Below the pieces are notes generated by a model. The model ran no database searches, was not told the DNA's origin, and was given only the letters and a program-made list of their open reading frames with translations. This document shows positions 37,254-46,066 of a DNA stretch of 64,000 nucleotides, in pieces (the first letter of the stretch is position 1; the number at the start of each line of letters is the position of its first letter). This stretch comes from Pseudooceanicola aestuarii (lineage in GTDB: Bacteria; Pseudomonadota; Alphaproteobacteria; Rhodobacterales; Rhodobacteraceae). Location of the stretch: NCBI RefSeq assembly GCF_010614805.1, contig NZ_JAAFZC010000001.1, positions 1,590,001 to 1,654,000 on the forward strand. Reading direction: 5' to 3'. The translations under genes were made by a program, and so were the position numbers.

Positions 37254-37937
37254 TCAGATGGTCACCGGTTCCATCACTTCCGCCTCGATCACGTTGACGC
37301 CGGGCAGGGCGTCGATCAATTCCTGCGCGCTTTGCTCCAGCAGCGGGAAGGTCTTGTAATGGCAGGGGATCACCGTCTTGAAATCAAAGAAGGTTTTCGC
37401 CGCATAGGCCGCGCGCCGCATGTCCATGGTGAAATGCCCGCCGGAACACAGCAGCCCGATATCCGGTTGATGCAGATCGTTGAACACTTTCATGTCGGCC
37501 ATCACGTCGGTGTCGCCGGTGAAGTAGATCGTGTGTCCTTCGCCTGCGATCATGAACCCGCTTTCGCCGCCCGCATAGCCCCCGTCGGGAGAAGAGGACG
37601 AATGCACCGCATGCACCATCGTCACCGCCACCTCGCCGATCTGGATCGTTCCGCCCTTGTTGAAGCCGGTGGTGTTCTCCACCCCCTTCGAGTCCAGCCA
37701 GCCCATCAGCTCGACCATGCCCGACACGGGCGCGCCGGTTTCCTGCGCGACGGCCACCGTGTCGGCGACGTGATCGCCATGGCCGTGGGACAGCAGGATA
37801 TGGGTCACGCCCTCCAGCGCCTCGGCCCGCCGATCGTCGGGAAAGGACGGGTTGTCGCCCAGGAACGGATCCAGCAGCAGCACCTGCCCCGCGATCTCGA
37901 TCCGGAAACTCGAATGGCCCAGCCATGTAATCTTCAT
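37254..37937 (-). CDS. UPF0173 metal-dependent hydrolase (metallo-beta-lactamase fold)
   Basis: This 227-residue protein opens with MKITWLGHSSFRIE, the UPF0173 family hallmark, and has the metal motif SHGHGDHVAD and FTGDTDVMADM. Such proteins are two-metal hydrolases of unknown substrate. GGAGGCGAC precedes the ATG. It is divergent from the ceramidase-like gene across 57 bases. Confidence 0.9.
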   Translation of the reverse strand: MKITWLGHSSFRIEIAGQVLLLDPFLGDNPSFPDDRRAEALEGVTHILLSHGHGDHVADTVAVAQETGAPVSGMVELMGWLDSKGVENTTGFNKGGTIQIGEVAVTMVHAVHSSSSPDGGYAGGESGFMIAGEGHTIYFTGDTDVMADMKVFNDLHQPDIGLLCSGGHFTMDMRRAAYAAKTFFDFKTVIPCHYKTFPLLEQSAQELIDALPGVNVIEAEVMEPVTI

Positions 37938-37994
37938 TGTCGCCTCCTAGCTGTGTCGGGGCAAAGGTAGCAGAGAGACCGGGGGAGAAAAGGC

Positions 37995-38672
37995 ATGGAC
38001 TGGACCGCGCAGGTGGATGGCTATTGCGAGCGGATGGCGCCGGGCCTCTGGGCGGAGCCCTGGAATGCCGTGACCAACCTGGCCTTCATCGTCGCCGCCG
38101 TCATCATGTGGCGCCGCTGTCGGGGGATGCCGATGGGGCAGGGGCTGGCGGCTGTGCTGTTCATGATCGGCCTCGGCTCGGGCCTGTTCCACACGTTGGC
38201 GACCCGCTGGGCGGGGGTGGCGGACGTGCTGCCGATCCTGGGGTTTGTGCTGCTGTACATCTTTGCCGCGAATCGCGATTTCTGGCGGCTGCGGGTCTGG
38301 CCCGCGTTGATACTGACGGTGCTCTATATTCCCTACACCGCCACGCTGGCGCCGGTGTTCGCCCAGGTTCCGGGGATCGGCAACTCGGCGGCCTATGCGC
38401 CGCTGCCGGTGCTCATCCTCGTCTATGCGGCGTTGTTGTTCCGCCGCGCGCCGGAACTGGCGCGGGGTTTGGCGATTGGCGCGGGCCTTCTAATCCTGTC
38501 GATCGCGGCGCGGGCGGCGGATGGTCCGACCTGTGCGGCGACGGCGGGGCAGGGGACGCATTTCCTGTGGCACCTGCTGAATGCGCTGATGCTGGGCTGG
38601 ATGATCGAGGTCTGGCGGCGCCACGCCTTGCAGCAGGGCCAAGGCGGCGCTAAACCCGTGCGCGATCACTGA
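37995..38672 (+). CDS. Ceramidase-like seven-helix membrane protein
   Basis: This 225-residue polytopic protein resembles the alkaline ceramidase (CREST) family. It has YCERMAPGLWAEPWNAVTNLAF at the start, GLGSGLFHTLATRW in the second helix region, and late GTHFLWHLLNALM; the spaced Ser/His/His/Asp residues form the family's putative zinc site. About seven hydrophobic helices are visible. Ceramidases cleave ceramide to sphingosine and fatty acid, but bacterial homologues may act on other amides. It ends 14 bases before gatC. Confidence 0.82.
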   Translation: MDWTAQVDGYCERMAPGLWAEPWNAVTNLAFIVAAVIMWRRCRGMPMGQGLAAVLFMIGLGSGLFHTLATRWAGVADVLPILGFVLLYIFAANRDFWRLRVWPALILTVLYIPYTATLAPVFAQVPGIGNSAAYAPLPVLILVYAALLFRRAPELARGLAIGAGLLILSIAARAADGPTCAATAGQGTHFLWHLLNALMLGWMIEVWRRHALQQGQGGAKPVRDH

Positions 38673-38686
38673 CCCGAGAGGCATCC

Positions 38687-38974
38687 ATGTCGATTGACCA
38701 GAGCACCGCCGCGCGCGTGGCCCACCTTGCCCGTATCAAGGTGGAGGAGAGCGACCTTCCCGCATTGGCCGAGGAGTTCAACCGCATCCTCGGGTTCATC
38801 GAGCAGCTGAACGAGGTGGATGTCGAGGGCGTGGAGCCCATGACCTCCGTCAGCCCGATGCGGCTGAAGCGGCGCGAGGACGTCGTGACCGCCGGTGGCC
38901 ATGCCGCCGAGGTTCTGGCCAACGCCCCCGACGCCCGCGAAGGGTTCTTTGCCGTGCCGAAAGTGGTGGAATGA
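38687..38974 (+). CDS. gatC: Asp/Glu-tRNA(Asn/Gln) amidotransferase subunit C
   Basis: This 95-residue subunit wraps around GatA and stabilises the GatCAB complex that amidates Glu-tRNA(Gln) or Asp-tRNA(Asn). [25 protein letters not shown] and the C-terminal [12 protein letters not shown] are typical. GAGAGGCATCC precedes the ATG. Its TGA overlaps the gatA start (ATGA). No gatB is adjacent. Confidence 0.95.
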   Translation: MSIDQSTAARVAHLARIKVEESDLPALAEEFNRILGFIEQLNEVDVEGVEPMTSVSPMRLKRREDVVTAGGHAAEVLANAPDAREGFFAVPKVVE

Positions 38975-40458
38975 TGACTGACCTGAACAAGCTGACCATT
39001 GCCGAGGCCCGCGACGCGCTGCGCCGGGGCGACGTGACCTCCACCGCCCTGACGGAGGCCTGCCTGACCGCGATCGAAGGCGCCGCCACGCTGAATGCCT
39101 TTGTCCACCGCACGCCCGATATCGCGCTGGAGCGGGCCCGCGCCGCCGATGCGCGGCTGGCCGGGGGCGATGCGCCCGCCATGTGCGGCATCCCGGTGGG
39201 GATCAAGGATCTGTTCTGCACCAAGGGCGTTGCCTCGCAGGCGGGCAGCCGGATTCTCGAAGGGTTCCGCCCCGAATACGAATCCACCGTCAGCCAGAAC
39301 CTGGCCGATGATGGTGCCGTCATGTTGGGGAAACTCAACATGGACGAATTCGCCATGGGATCGTCGAACGAGACGTCGGTTTATGGCAACGCGGTCAACC
39401 CGTGGAAACGTGAGGACGGCACCGACCTGACGCCCGGCGGTTCCTCCGGTGGCTCTGCCGCTGCGGTGGCGGCGGATCTGTGCCTTGCCGCGACGGGCAC
39501 CGATACCGGCGGCTCGATCCGCCAGCCTGCCGCCTTTACCGGCACCGTGGGGATCAAGCCGACCTATGGCCGCTGCTCCCGCTGGGGTGTCGTGGCGTTT
39601 GCCTCGTCGCTGGATCAGGCCGGGCCGATGACCAAGACGGTGCGCGATGCGGCGATCATGCTGGAAAGCATGTGCTCCCACGATCCGATGGATTCGACCT
39701 CGGCCGATATTCCCGTTCCCGATTTCGAGGCGATGCTGACCGGCGACATCAAGGGCAAGACCATCGGCATTCCGCGCGAATACCGTCTGGATGGCATGCC
39801 TGCGGAGATCGACCAGTTGTGGACCCGTGGCAAGGAGATGCTGGCCGATGCGGGGGCGAAGATCGTCGATATCTCGCTGCCGCATACGAAATACGCGCTG
39901 CCCGCCTATTACGTCATCGCCCCGGCAGAGGCATCGTCGAACCTGGCGCGCTACGACGGGGTGAAATACGGCCACCGCGCCAAGCTGGCGGCTGGTGACG
40001 GCATCAATGACATGTATGAAAAGACCCGCGCCGAAGGCTTCGGCGCCGAGGTTCAGCGCCGTGTCATGGTCGGTACCTACGTGCTGTCGGCGGGGTTCTA
40101 TGACGCCTATTACAACCGTGCCCGCAAGGTCCGCACTCTGATCAAGAAGGATTTCGACGATGCCTTCGCCCAGGGTGTCGAGGCGATCCTGACCCCGGCC
40201 ACCCCCTCGCCCGCGTTCGGGCTGGGGGAGATGGCGGATGCCGATCCGGTGCAGATGTACCTGAACGACGTCTTCACCGTGACGGTGAACCTGGCCGGTC
40301 TGCCCGGCATCGCGGTGCCGGCGGGACTGGACGCGCAGGGCCTGCCGCTGGGCCTGCAACTGATCGGGCGCCCCTGGGAAGAGGGCGAGTTGCTGAACAC
40401 CGCCTATGCCCTGGAAGCCGCCGCCGGCTTTGTGGCGAAGCCCGGAAAATGGTGGTAG
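38971..40458 (+). CDS. gatA: Asp/Glu-tRNA(Asn/Gln) amidotransferase subunit A
   Basis: This 495-residue glutamine amidase releases ammonia for tRNA amidation. The Ser-cisSer-Lys triad is seen in [10 protein letters not shown] (Lys), [12 protein letters not shown] (cis-Ser) and [12 protein letters not shown] (nucleophile). Adjacent gatC makes GatA certain over a generic amidase. The ATG at 38971 overlaps the gatC stop; an ATG three bases later is also possible. Confidence 0.96.
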   Translation: MMTDLNKLTIAEARDALRRGDVTSTALTEACLTAIEGAATLNAFVHRTPDIALERARAADARLAGGDAPAMCGIPVGIKDLFCTKGVASQAGSRILEGFRPEYESTVSQNLADDGAVMLGKLNMDEFAMGSSNETSVYGNAVNPWKREDGTDLTPGGSSGGSAAAVAADLCLAATGTDTGGSIRQPAAFTGTVGIKPTYGRCSRWGVVAFASSLDQAGPMTKTVRDAAIMLESMCSHDPMDSTSADIPVPDFEAMLTGDIKGKTIGIPREYRLDGMPAEIDQLWTRGKEMLADAGAKIVDISLPHTKYALPAYYVIAPAEASSNLARYDGVKYGHRAKLAAGDGINDMYEKTRAEGFGAEVQRRVMVGTYVLSAGFYDAYYNRARKVRTLIKKDFDDAFAQGVEAILTPATPSPAFGLGEMADADPVQMYLNDVFTVTVNLAGLPGIAVPAGLDAQGLPLGLQLIGRPWEEGELLNTAYALEAAAGFVAKPGKWW

Positions 40459-40525
40459 GGGCAAGCGACGCAACAGCCATAACCCCCGCGCGATGCGGCG
40501 CGGGGACAGGACAAGGGTCAGCACC

Positions 40526-41299
40526 ATGCGCGCATTTCTGATCGGCTTCTCCCTTGCGGGCCTGGCGGCCTGCCAGCCTGCCGTGCCCGATAGCGCGGCC
40601 GGGGTCGGCTTTGGCAATTACGACAGCTACCGGCAGTCCCGCGAAACGCAATTGCAGGGCGGTACGGCGCCCGGTGTCAGTATCGTCGGCCCGGCCGTCT
40701 CGACCACGCCGCTGGACGCGACCGGCGGCGCCGTGGCGCGGACGCAGACCCCCGCCACGACGGCGACCGCGACGGGGGATTCGGACGCCGCGCAGCTGGC
40801 GCGAGACACCCAGGCGGCGCTTGCGGCCTCCAATGCCAATAGCGGCGAGGCGCCGCTGAACGCCAGCCCGTCCAATCCCGCGCCCGAGGCGGTGAATTCC
40901 CTTGGCATCAGCCGGGAGAACGATTTCAGCGCCGTGGATGCGCAACGCTCCATCGAGAACGACGCCGAGCGGATCGCCCGCAACCGCGCGCAATACGAAC
41001 AGGTCGCCGCCACGGATCTGCCGCCGCGCACCGAATCCGGCCCAAATATCGTGGCCTATGCACTGAAAACGACCCATCCGCAGGGCAAGATGATGCACCG
41101 GCGCGGTGCTTTTGCCTCCATCCCGCGCGCGGAACGGAACTGCGCGAAATACCCTTCGCCCGATCTGGCGCAATCGGAATTTCTCAGCCGGGGGGGACCG
41201 GAACGCGACCGGCTGAACCTGGACCCCGATGGCGACGGCTACGCCTGTTCCTGGGATCCGCGCCCGTTCCGGAAGGCCGCGGCGCAGGCGGAGGACTGA
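40526..41299 (+). CDS. Lipoprotein with C-terminal Excalibur calcium-binding motif
   Basis: This 257-residue protein has a lipoprotein signal (LAGLAAC, lipid Cys at residue 16), a low-complexity Ala/Thr/Ser-rich middle, and a C-terminal Excalibur-like motif DPDGDGYACSWDP that coordinates Ca2+ in an EF-hand-like loop. It is probably periplasmic and membrane-anchored. A nearby Cys (NCAK) may pair with the Cys in the motif. The start at 40526 is set by the lipobox distance. It is 67 bases after gatA and 7 bases before a cell-wall amidase, suggesting an envelope role. Confidence 0.78.
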   Translation: MRAFLIGFSLAGLAACQPAVPDSAAGVGFGNYDSYRQSRETQLQGGTAPGVSIVGPAVSTTPLDATGGAVARTQTPATTATATGDSDAAQLARDTQAALAASNANSGEAPLNASPSNPAPEAVNSLGISRENDFSAVDAQRSIENDAERIARNRAQYEQVAATDLPPRTESGPNIVAYALKTTHPQGKMMHRRGAFASIPRAERNCAKYPSPDLAQSEFLSRGGPERDRLNLDPDGDGYACSWDPRPFRKAAAQAED

Positions 41300-41306
41300 T
41301 CGCCGC

Positions 41307-42020
41307 ATGGGCGTGACGCCGCGCTGGCAGGCCTCGCCCAATGTCGGGGACAGGCGCGGGGGCGCGCGCCCCGATATCGTGGTCCTGCACCATACCGCCA
41401 TGAATACTGCGGAGGCCGCGTTGCAGCGCCTCTGCGATCCCGGCCCCCCCGGTGATCTCTCCCCCGTCTCCTGCCATTATCTGATCGCCGAGGATGGGCG
41501 CCTGTGGCAGATGGTCAGGGAAGATGCCCGTGCCTGGCATGCCGGGGCAGGGCAATGGGGCGATGTGGTGGATGTGAATTCCCGATCCATCGGGGTGGAG
41601 CTGGCGAACCCCTCATCTCACCCCTTTCCCGAGCCGCAGATGCAGGTGCTGGAGGCGCTGCTGGCCGAGGTTCTGGCGCGGTGGTCGATTCCGCCGGAAC
41701 GGGTGATCGGTCATTCTGACATGGCCCCCCTGCGCAAGGTCGATCCCGGCCCCCGGTTCGACTGGCGGCGATTGGCGCGGCTGGGCCTGTCCGTCTGGCC
41801 CGATATCGCGCCGGTCGATCCTGGCGATGGCGCGGACCCGTCGGCCCTGACGGCGGATCTGCGCCGGTTCGGCTATCGCATTCCCCAGGGCGCGACCGAG
41901 GAGGCGGTGCTGGGCGCCTTTCGCCTGCGGTTCAACCCTGCCGGTCGCGGTGGCCCGACCGCGCGGGAGGCGGCGCTGGCCCGCGCCCTGGCCACCCGTT
42001 TTCCGGCCGCCGAGGGCTAG
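41307..42020 (+). CDS. N-acetylmuramoyl-L-alanine amidase (amidase_2 type)
   Basis: This 237-residue zinc amidase has VVLHHTAM (first ligand His), the substrate region SCHYLIAEDGRLWQMV, and HSDMAPLRKVDPGPRFDW with the second His, Lys and Asp of the site. It then carries a C-terminal peptidoglycan-binding-like segment (LRRFGYRIPQGATEEAVLGAF). It resembles AmiD/AmpD, which cut the bond between muramic acid and the stem peptide. With no clear signal peptide it may be cytoplasmic, like AmpD, in muropeptide recycling. It starts seven bases after the lipoprotein gene. Confidence 0.88.
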   Translation: MGVTPRWQASPNVGDRRGGARPDIVVLHHTAMNTAEAALQRLCDPGPPGDLSPVSCHYLIAEDGRLWQMVREDARAWHAGAGQWGDVVDVNSRSIGVELANPSSHPFPEPQMQVLEALLAEVLARWSIPPERVIGHSDMAPLRKVDPGPRFDWRRLARLGLSVWPDIAPVDPGDGADPSALTADLRRFGYRIPQGATEEAVLGAFRLRFNPAGRGGPTAREAALARALATRFPAAEG

Positions 42021-42073
42021 CCACGCCCGCATCGCCCTTGCGCCGGACGGCGTTGGGGCATACGGATTTCTGC

Positions 42074-42886
42074 ATGAGAATTTTGTTCCTCGGCGATGTG
42101 ATGGGGCGTGCCGGACGGCACGCTGTGTCAGAGAAGCTTCCCGCCCTTCGGGAGGCGTGGAAACTGGATTTTGTGGTCGTCAACGGCGAGAACGCCAGCA
42201 ACGGCGCGGGGCTGACCGGCGATCACGCCAAGCTGCTGCTGGAGGCGGGCGCCGATTGCGTCACGCTGGGCGATCACGCCTTTGACCAGCGCGACATGCT
42301 GCAATTCATCGGCACGGAGCCGCGTGTGATCCGCCCGGTGAACTTCGCCAAGGATGCGCCGGGCCGTGGCTTTCGGGTGTTCGACGCCCCCGGCGGGCGC
42401 AAGGTGCTGGTGGCGCAGATCCTGGGCCAGGTGTTCATGAAACGCCCCTTCGACGATCCGTTTTCGGGGATCGAGCCGGTGCTGAAGTCCCATCCGCCCG
42501 GCGGCATGGTGCAGGCCGCGATCATCGATGTGCATTGCGAGGCGACCTCTGAAAAGATGGCCATGGGTCATTGGTGCGACGGCCGCGCCAGCCTGGTGGT
42601 CGGCACCCACACCCATGTGCCCACCGCCGATGCGCAGATCCTGGACAAGGGCACCGCCTACCTGACGGATGCCGGCATGTGCGGCGATTACGACAGCGTC
42701 ATCGGCATGGAAAAGGGAGAGCCGATGCGGCGTTTCGTGACCGGGATGCCCAAGGGCCGGTTCACCCCCGCAGCGGGAGCGGCCACGCTGTCCGGTGTCT
42801 ATATCGAGACGGATGACCGCACCGGCCGCGCCACCCGTGTGGAAATGGTGCGCCAGGGCGGACGCCTGGCCCAGGCCGGTCCCTGA
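42074..42886 (+). CDS. YmdB-type metallophosphoesterase (TIGR00282 family)
   Basis: This 270-residue protein matches the YmdB/TIGR00282 group: RILFLGDVMGRAGR, VVVNGENASNGAG, LGDHAFDQ, DVHCEATSEK and GTHTHVPTADAQIL give the two-metal phosphodiesterase site. In Bacillus subtilis YmdB hydrolyses cyclic nucleotides in vitro and affects biofilm choice. The ATG at 42074 begins the conserved N-terminus. It is 53 bases after the amidase gene. The 199 bases that follow are GC-rich with short inverted repeats but no recognised element. Confidence 0.88.
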   Translation: MRILFLGDVMGRAGRHAVSEKLPALREAWKLDFVVVNGENASNGAGLTGDHAKLLLEAGADCVTLGDHAFDQRDMLQFIGTEPRVIRPVNFAKDAPGRGFRVFDAPGGRKVLVAQILGQVFMKRPFDDPFSGIEPVLKSHPPGGMVQAAIIDVHCEATSEKMAMGHWCDGRASLVVGTHTHVPTADAQILDKGTAYLTDAGMCGDYDSVIGMEKGEPMRRFVTGMPKGRFTPAAGAATLSGVYIETDDRTGRATRVEMVRQGGRLAQAGP

Positions 42887-43085
42887 CCGGCAACACCACC
42901 CGGTTGTACGGCCGGGCCTGCGGGCCATTGCCGCCTTGCCCGTCGGCCGGGCAACCCGGTGCCGGCCCGCTCACCCGCGCGGCGTCCTGCCGGCGTCATG
43001 TCATCCCGCGCTTGCCCCGACGCGGGCGCTTTGACTAGATATCCCCCACGAAGCCCCAGCCCGAAGTCCGAAGGCGATACGCAAC

Positions 43086-44864
43086 ATGCCGTTTCTAGAA
43101 ATCGGCGCCACCGGCCAGGCGGTTCTGGCCATCGGTGTCGTGGTGATCATGTTCATCCTGTTCGTGCGGGAATACTACCCGACCGAAGTCGTCGCCATCG
43201 CCGGGGTCAGCCTGATGCTGGCCCTGGGCCTGCTGCCCTATGACAAGGGGCTGGCGGTGCTGTCGAACCCCGCGCCCTGGACCATCGCGGCTATGTTCAT
43301 CGTGATGGGCGCGCTGGTACGTACTGGCGCGCTGGAGGAATTCACCCGCTCCACCGAACGGCTGGCCGAGCGCAGTCCCGGCCTGGCGGTGCTGTCCTTG
43401 CTGATCTTCGTGGTTTTCTGCTCCGCCATCGTGTCCAACACGCCGGTGGTGGTGGTGATGATCCCGGTGTTCGTTCAACTGGCACGGAAGCTGAACGTCG
43501 TGCCATCGCGTCTGCTGATGCCGCTGTCCTATGCCGCGATCATGGGCGGTACGCTGACCCTGATCGGCACCTCGACCAATTTGCTGGTGGACGGCGTGGC
43601 GCGCAGCCAGGGGCTTGAACCGTTTTCCATTTTCGAGGTGACGCCGATCGGGCTGGTGGTGGTGGCCTGGGGCGCGCTCTACCTCGGAGTGCTGGGGCCC
43701 TGGATCCTGCCGCGCCGGACGTCCATGGCCTCCATGCTGTCGGACCGGTCCAAGATGAAGTTCTTCACGGAGGCGGTGATCCCCCCCGACAGCAATCTGA
43801 TCGACCGCGAAGTTCAGGGCGTGCAGTTGTTCAAACGCGAAGGCGTGCGCCTGATCGACGTCGTACGCGGCGACGAATCGCTGCGCCACGACCTGGAAGG
43901 GGTGAAGCTTCAGGTGGGGGACCGCGTGGTTCTGCGCAGCCAGATCACCGAATTGCTGTCCCTGCAACGCGACAAGAGCCTGAAGCGCGTCGACCAGATC
44001 TCCGCCGTGGAGACGACGACGGTCGAAGCGCTGATCACCCCGGGCTGCAAGATGGTCGGGCGGTCTCTCGGCTCCATGCGGTTGCGGCGGCGCTACGGCG
44101 TCTATGCGCTTGCGGTACACCGGCGCAATCAGAACATCGGCCGCCAGCTCGAAGACCTGGTGGTCCGCGTCGGCGATACCCTGCTGCTGGAAGGCGCCCC
44201 GGAGGACATTCGCCGCCTGGCGCGGGAAATGGACATGGTCGACGTCGCTACCCCTACCGCGCGCGCCTATCGTCGCGAACATGCGCCTATCGCCATGATC
44301 GCGCTGTTGGCCATCGTGGCGCTGGCAGGATTCGGCGTGGCACCGATCTTTCTGCTGGCGGTGGTGGCGGTTGCGGTGGTGCTGATCACCCGTTGCATCG
44401 ACGCGGACGAGGCTTTCGGCTTTGTCGATGGGCGCCTTCTGGCGCTGATCTTCTCCATGCTGGCGATCGGCGCGGCGCTGGAACATACCGGCGCGGTAAC
44501 CCTCATCGCCGAGGGGCTGGCCCCCTGGCTGGCCGGGCTGCCGCCGTTCTTCGTGATCTGGGCGATATACCTGCTGACTTCGGTGTTGACCGAACTGGTA
44601 TCCAACAACGCGGTGGCCGTGGTTGTCACCCCGATCGCCATCGGCATCGCCACGGCGACGGGATTGGATCCCCGGCCGCTGGTGATCGCGGTGATGATCG
44701 CCGCATCGGCCAGCTTTGCCACGCCCATCGGCTACCAGACGAACACTCTGATCTTCGGGCCGGGGGGGTACAAATTCTCGGATTTTCTGCGGGTGGGCAT
44801 TCCGCTGAACCTGACCATGGGTCTGGTCGTCTCGGCCGCGATCCCGCTGATCTGGCCGATGTAG
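43086..44864 (+). CDS. SLC13/DASS-family permease with two RCK_C (TrkA-C) domains
   Basis: This 592-residue membrane protein has two hydrophobic halves (about residues 1-190 and 395-592). They carry the DASS/ArsB-like signatures [52 protein letters not shown] and [12 protein letters not shown]. Between them lie two tandem TrkA-C regulatory domains (about 205-300 and 305-390). The family moves dicarboxylates, sulfate or other anions with Na+; the RCK_C domains suggest ligand-gated control. The substrate is unknown. Confidence 0.88.
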   Translation: MPFLEIGATGQAVLAIGVVVIMFILFVREYYPTEVVAIAGVSLMLALGLLPYDKGLAVLSNPAPWTIAAMFIVMGALVRTGALEEFTRSTERLAERSPGLAVLSLLIFVVFCSAIVSNTPVVVVMIPVFVQLARKLNVVPSRLLMPLSYAAIMGGTLTLIGTSTNLLVDGVARSQGLEPFSIFEVTPIGLVVVAWGALYLGVLGPWILPRRTSMASMLSDRSKMKFFTEAVIPPDSNLIDREVQGVQLFKREGVRLIDVVRGDESLRHDLEGVKLQVGDRVVLRSQITELLSLQRDKSLKRVDQISAVETTTVEALITPGCKMVGRSLGSMRLRRRYGVYALAVHRRNQNIGRQLEDLVVRVGDTLLLEGAPEDIRRLAREMDMVDVATPTARAYRREHAPIAMIALLAIVALAGFGVAPIFLLAVVAVAVVLITRCIDADEAFGFVDGRLLALIFSMLAIGAALEHTGAVTLIAEGLAPWLAGLPPFFVIWAIYLLTSVLTELVSNNAVAVVVTPIAIGIATATGLDPRPLVIAVMIAASASFATPIGYQTNTLIFGPGGYKFSDFLRVGIPLNLTMGLVVSAAIPLIWPM

Positions 44865-44961
44865 CCGCTGTGGCGGGACCGACCTTGCAACCGGGCTTGC
44901 AGGCCCGCCCGCGCCTGAATTAATAAGGCGCGACCAGAACGGACAAGGCGGAGAGATCGAC

Positions 44962-45702
44962 ATGGCAGGCCATTCAAAATGGGCGAACATCCAGCACCGC
45001 AAGGGGCGCCAGGATGCCGCGCGGTCGAAACTTTTTTCCAAGCTCTCGAAGGAGATCACGGTGGCCGCCAAGATGGGCGACCCCGACCCCGAAAAGAACC
45101 CCCGCCTGCGCCTCGCGGTAAAGGAGGCGAAATCGAACTCCGTGCCCAAGGACGTGATCGAACGCGCGATCAAGAAATCACAGGGCGGCGATGGCGATGA
45201 ATACGAGGAAATCCGCTATGAGGGCTACGGCCCCAACGGCGTGGCGATCATTGTCGAGGCAATGACCGACAACCGCAACCGAACGGCGTCCAGCGTCCGC
45301 TCCACCTTCTCCAAGAACGGAGGGAACCTGGGTGAAACCGGCTCTGTCGGGTTCATGTTCGAACGCAAGGGAGAGGTCATCTACCCTTCTGATGCGGGCG
45401 ACGCCGATACGGTGATGATGGCCGCGATCGAGGCGGGTGCCGAGGATGTCGACAGTTCCGAGGACGGACATATCATCTATTGCGCCGACACCGACCTGAA
45501 TGACGTTTCCACCGCGCTGGAGGGGGAACTGGGCGAAAGCACCTCGACCAAGCTGATCTGGAAACCCGTCACCACCACGGAAATGGACCTGGAGAACATG
45601 CAGAAGCTGATGAAGCTGCTGGATGCGCTGGAAGACGACGACGACGTGCAGCGCGTTACCTCCAATTTCGAAGCCTCCGACGAGGTGATGGAACAGCTCT
45701 GA
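44962..45702 (+). CDS. yebC: YebC/PmpR-family protein
   Basis: This 246-residue protein opens with [18 protein letters not shown], the unmistakable TACO1/YebC start, and has [18 protein letters not shown] in the middle. The family has been described both as transcription regulators and, more recently, as ribosome-associated factors helping translation of difficult sequences. GGCGGAGAG precedes the ATG. Confidence 0.96.
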   Translation: MAGHSKWANIQHRKGRQDAARSKLFSKLSKEITVAAKMGDPDPEKNPRLRLAVKEAKSNSVPKDVIERAIKKSQGGDGDEYEEIRYEGYGPNGVAIIVEAMTDNRNRTASSVRSTFSKNGGNLGETGSVGFMFERKGEVIYPSDAGDADTVMMAAIEAGAEDVDSSEDGHIIYCADTDLNDVSTALEGELGESTSTKLIWKPVTTTEMDLENMQKLMKLLDALEDDDDVQRVTSNFEASDEVMEQL

Positions 45703-46066
45703 TCCGACGGTTGCCGTTGCTGTGTGACGGGGCCCCCTTCGGGCGTGCAAGTACCGCCGCCGGAGGCATCGCCGCCACGGGCGGCGATCCACATGGCGCC
45801 CCTGCGGGGCGCCATCGCTGCGCGGCCGGTATTTTTCGCCCGAAGGCAACAAGGCGCCGCACCCGGAAGGGGGCCGGAAAGGCTTCCGAGCTGCGCCGCG
45901 ATAGGCGCGGTATGGATTACCGGACTTCCCGACAAGCCGAGCTGGACAGGGCACCGGCAACCTGCTCGGGCGGGCGGAGCGGTGCCTGGCCGGGGTGCTG
46001 TCCGGCGGGCGGTGGCGGTTGGGGCGGACGCTTGGCCCATGCCCCGAAACCGTCTGCCCGAAGGTG
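45703..46066. other. 364-base gap with REP-like hairpin
   Basis: No gene is seen. The gap holds a perfect 10-bp hairpin at 45793-45815 (ATGGCGCCCC, loop TGC, then its complement) in GC-rich sequence, followed by GGCCGGTATTTTTCG, which contains a five-T run. From memory, similar hairpins followed by a TATTTTT tract occur in many copies downstream of genes in Rhodobacterales. It lies between convergent yebC and the MORN gene and may act as a terminator. Confidence 0.45.
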
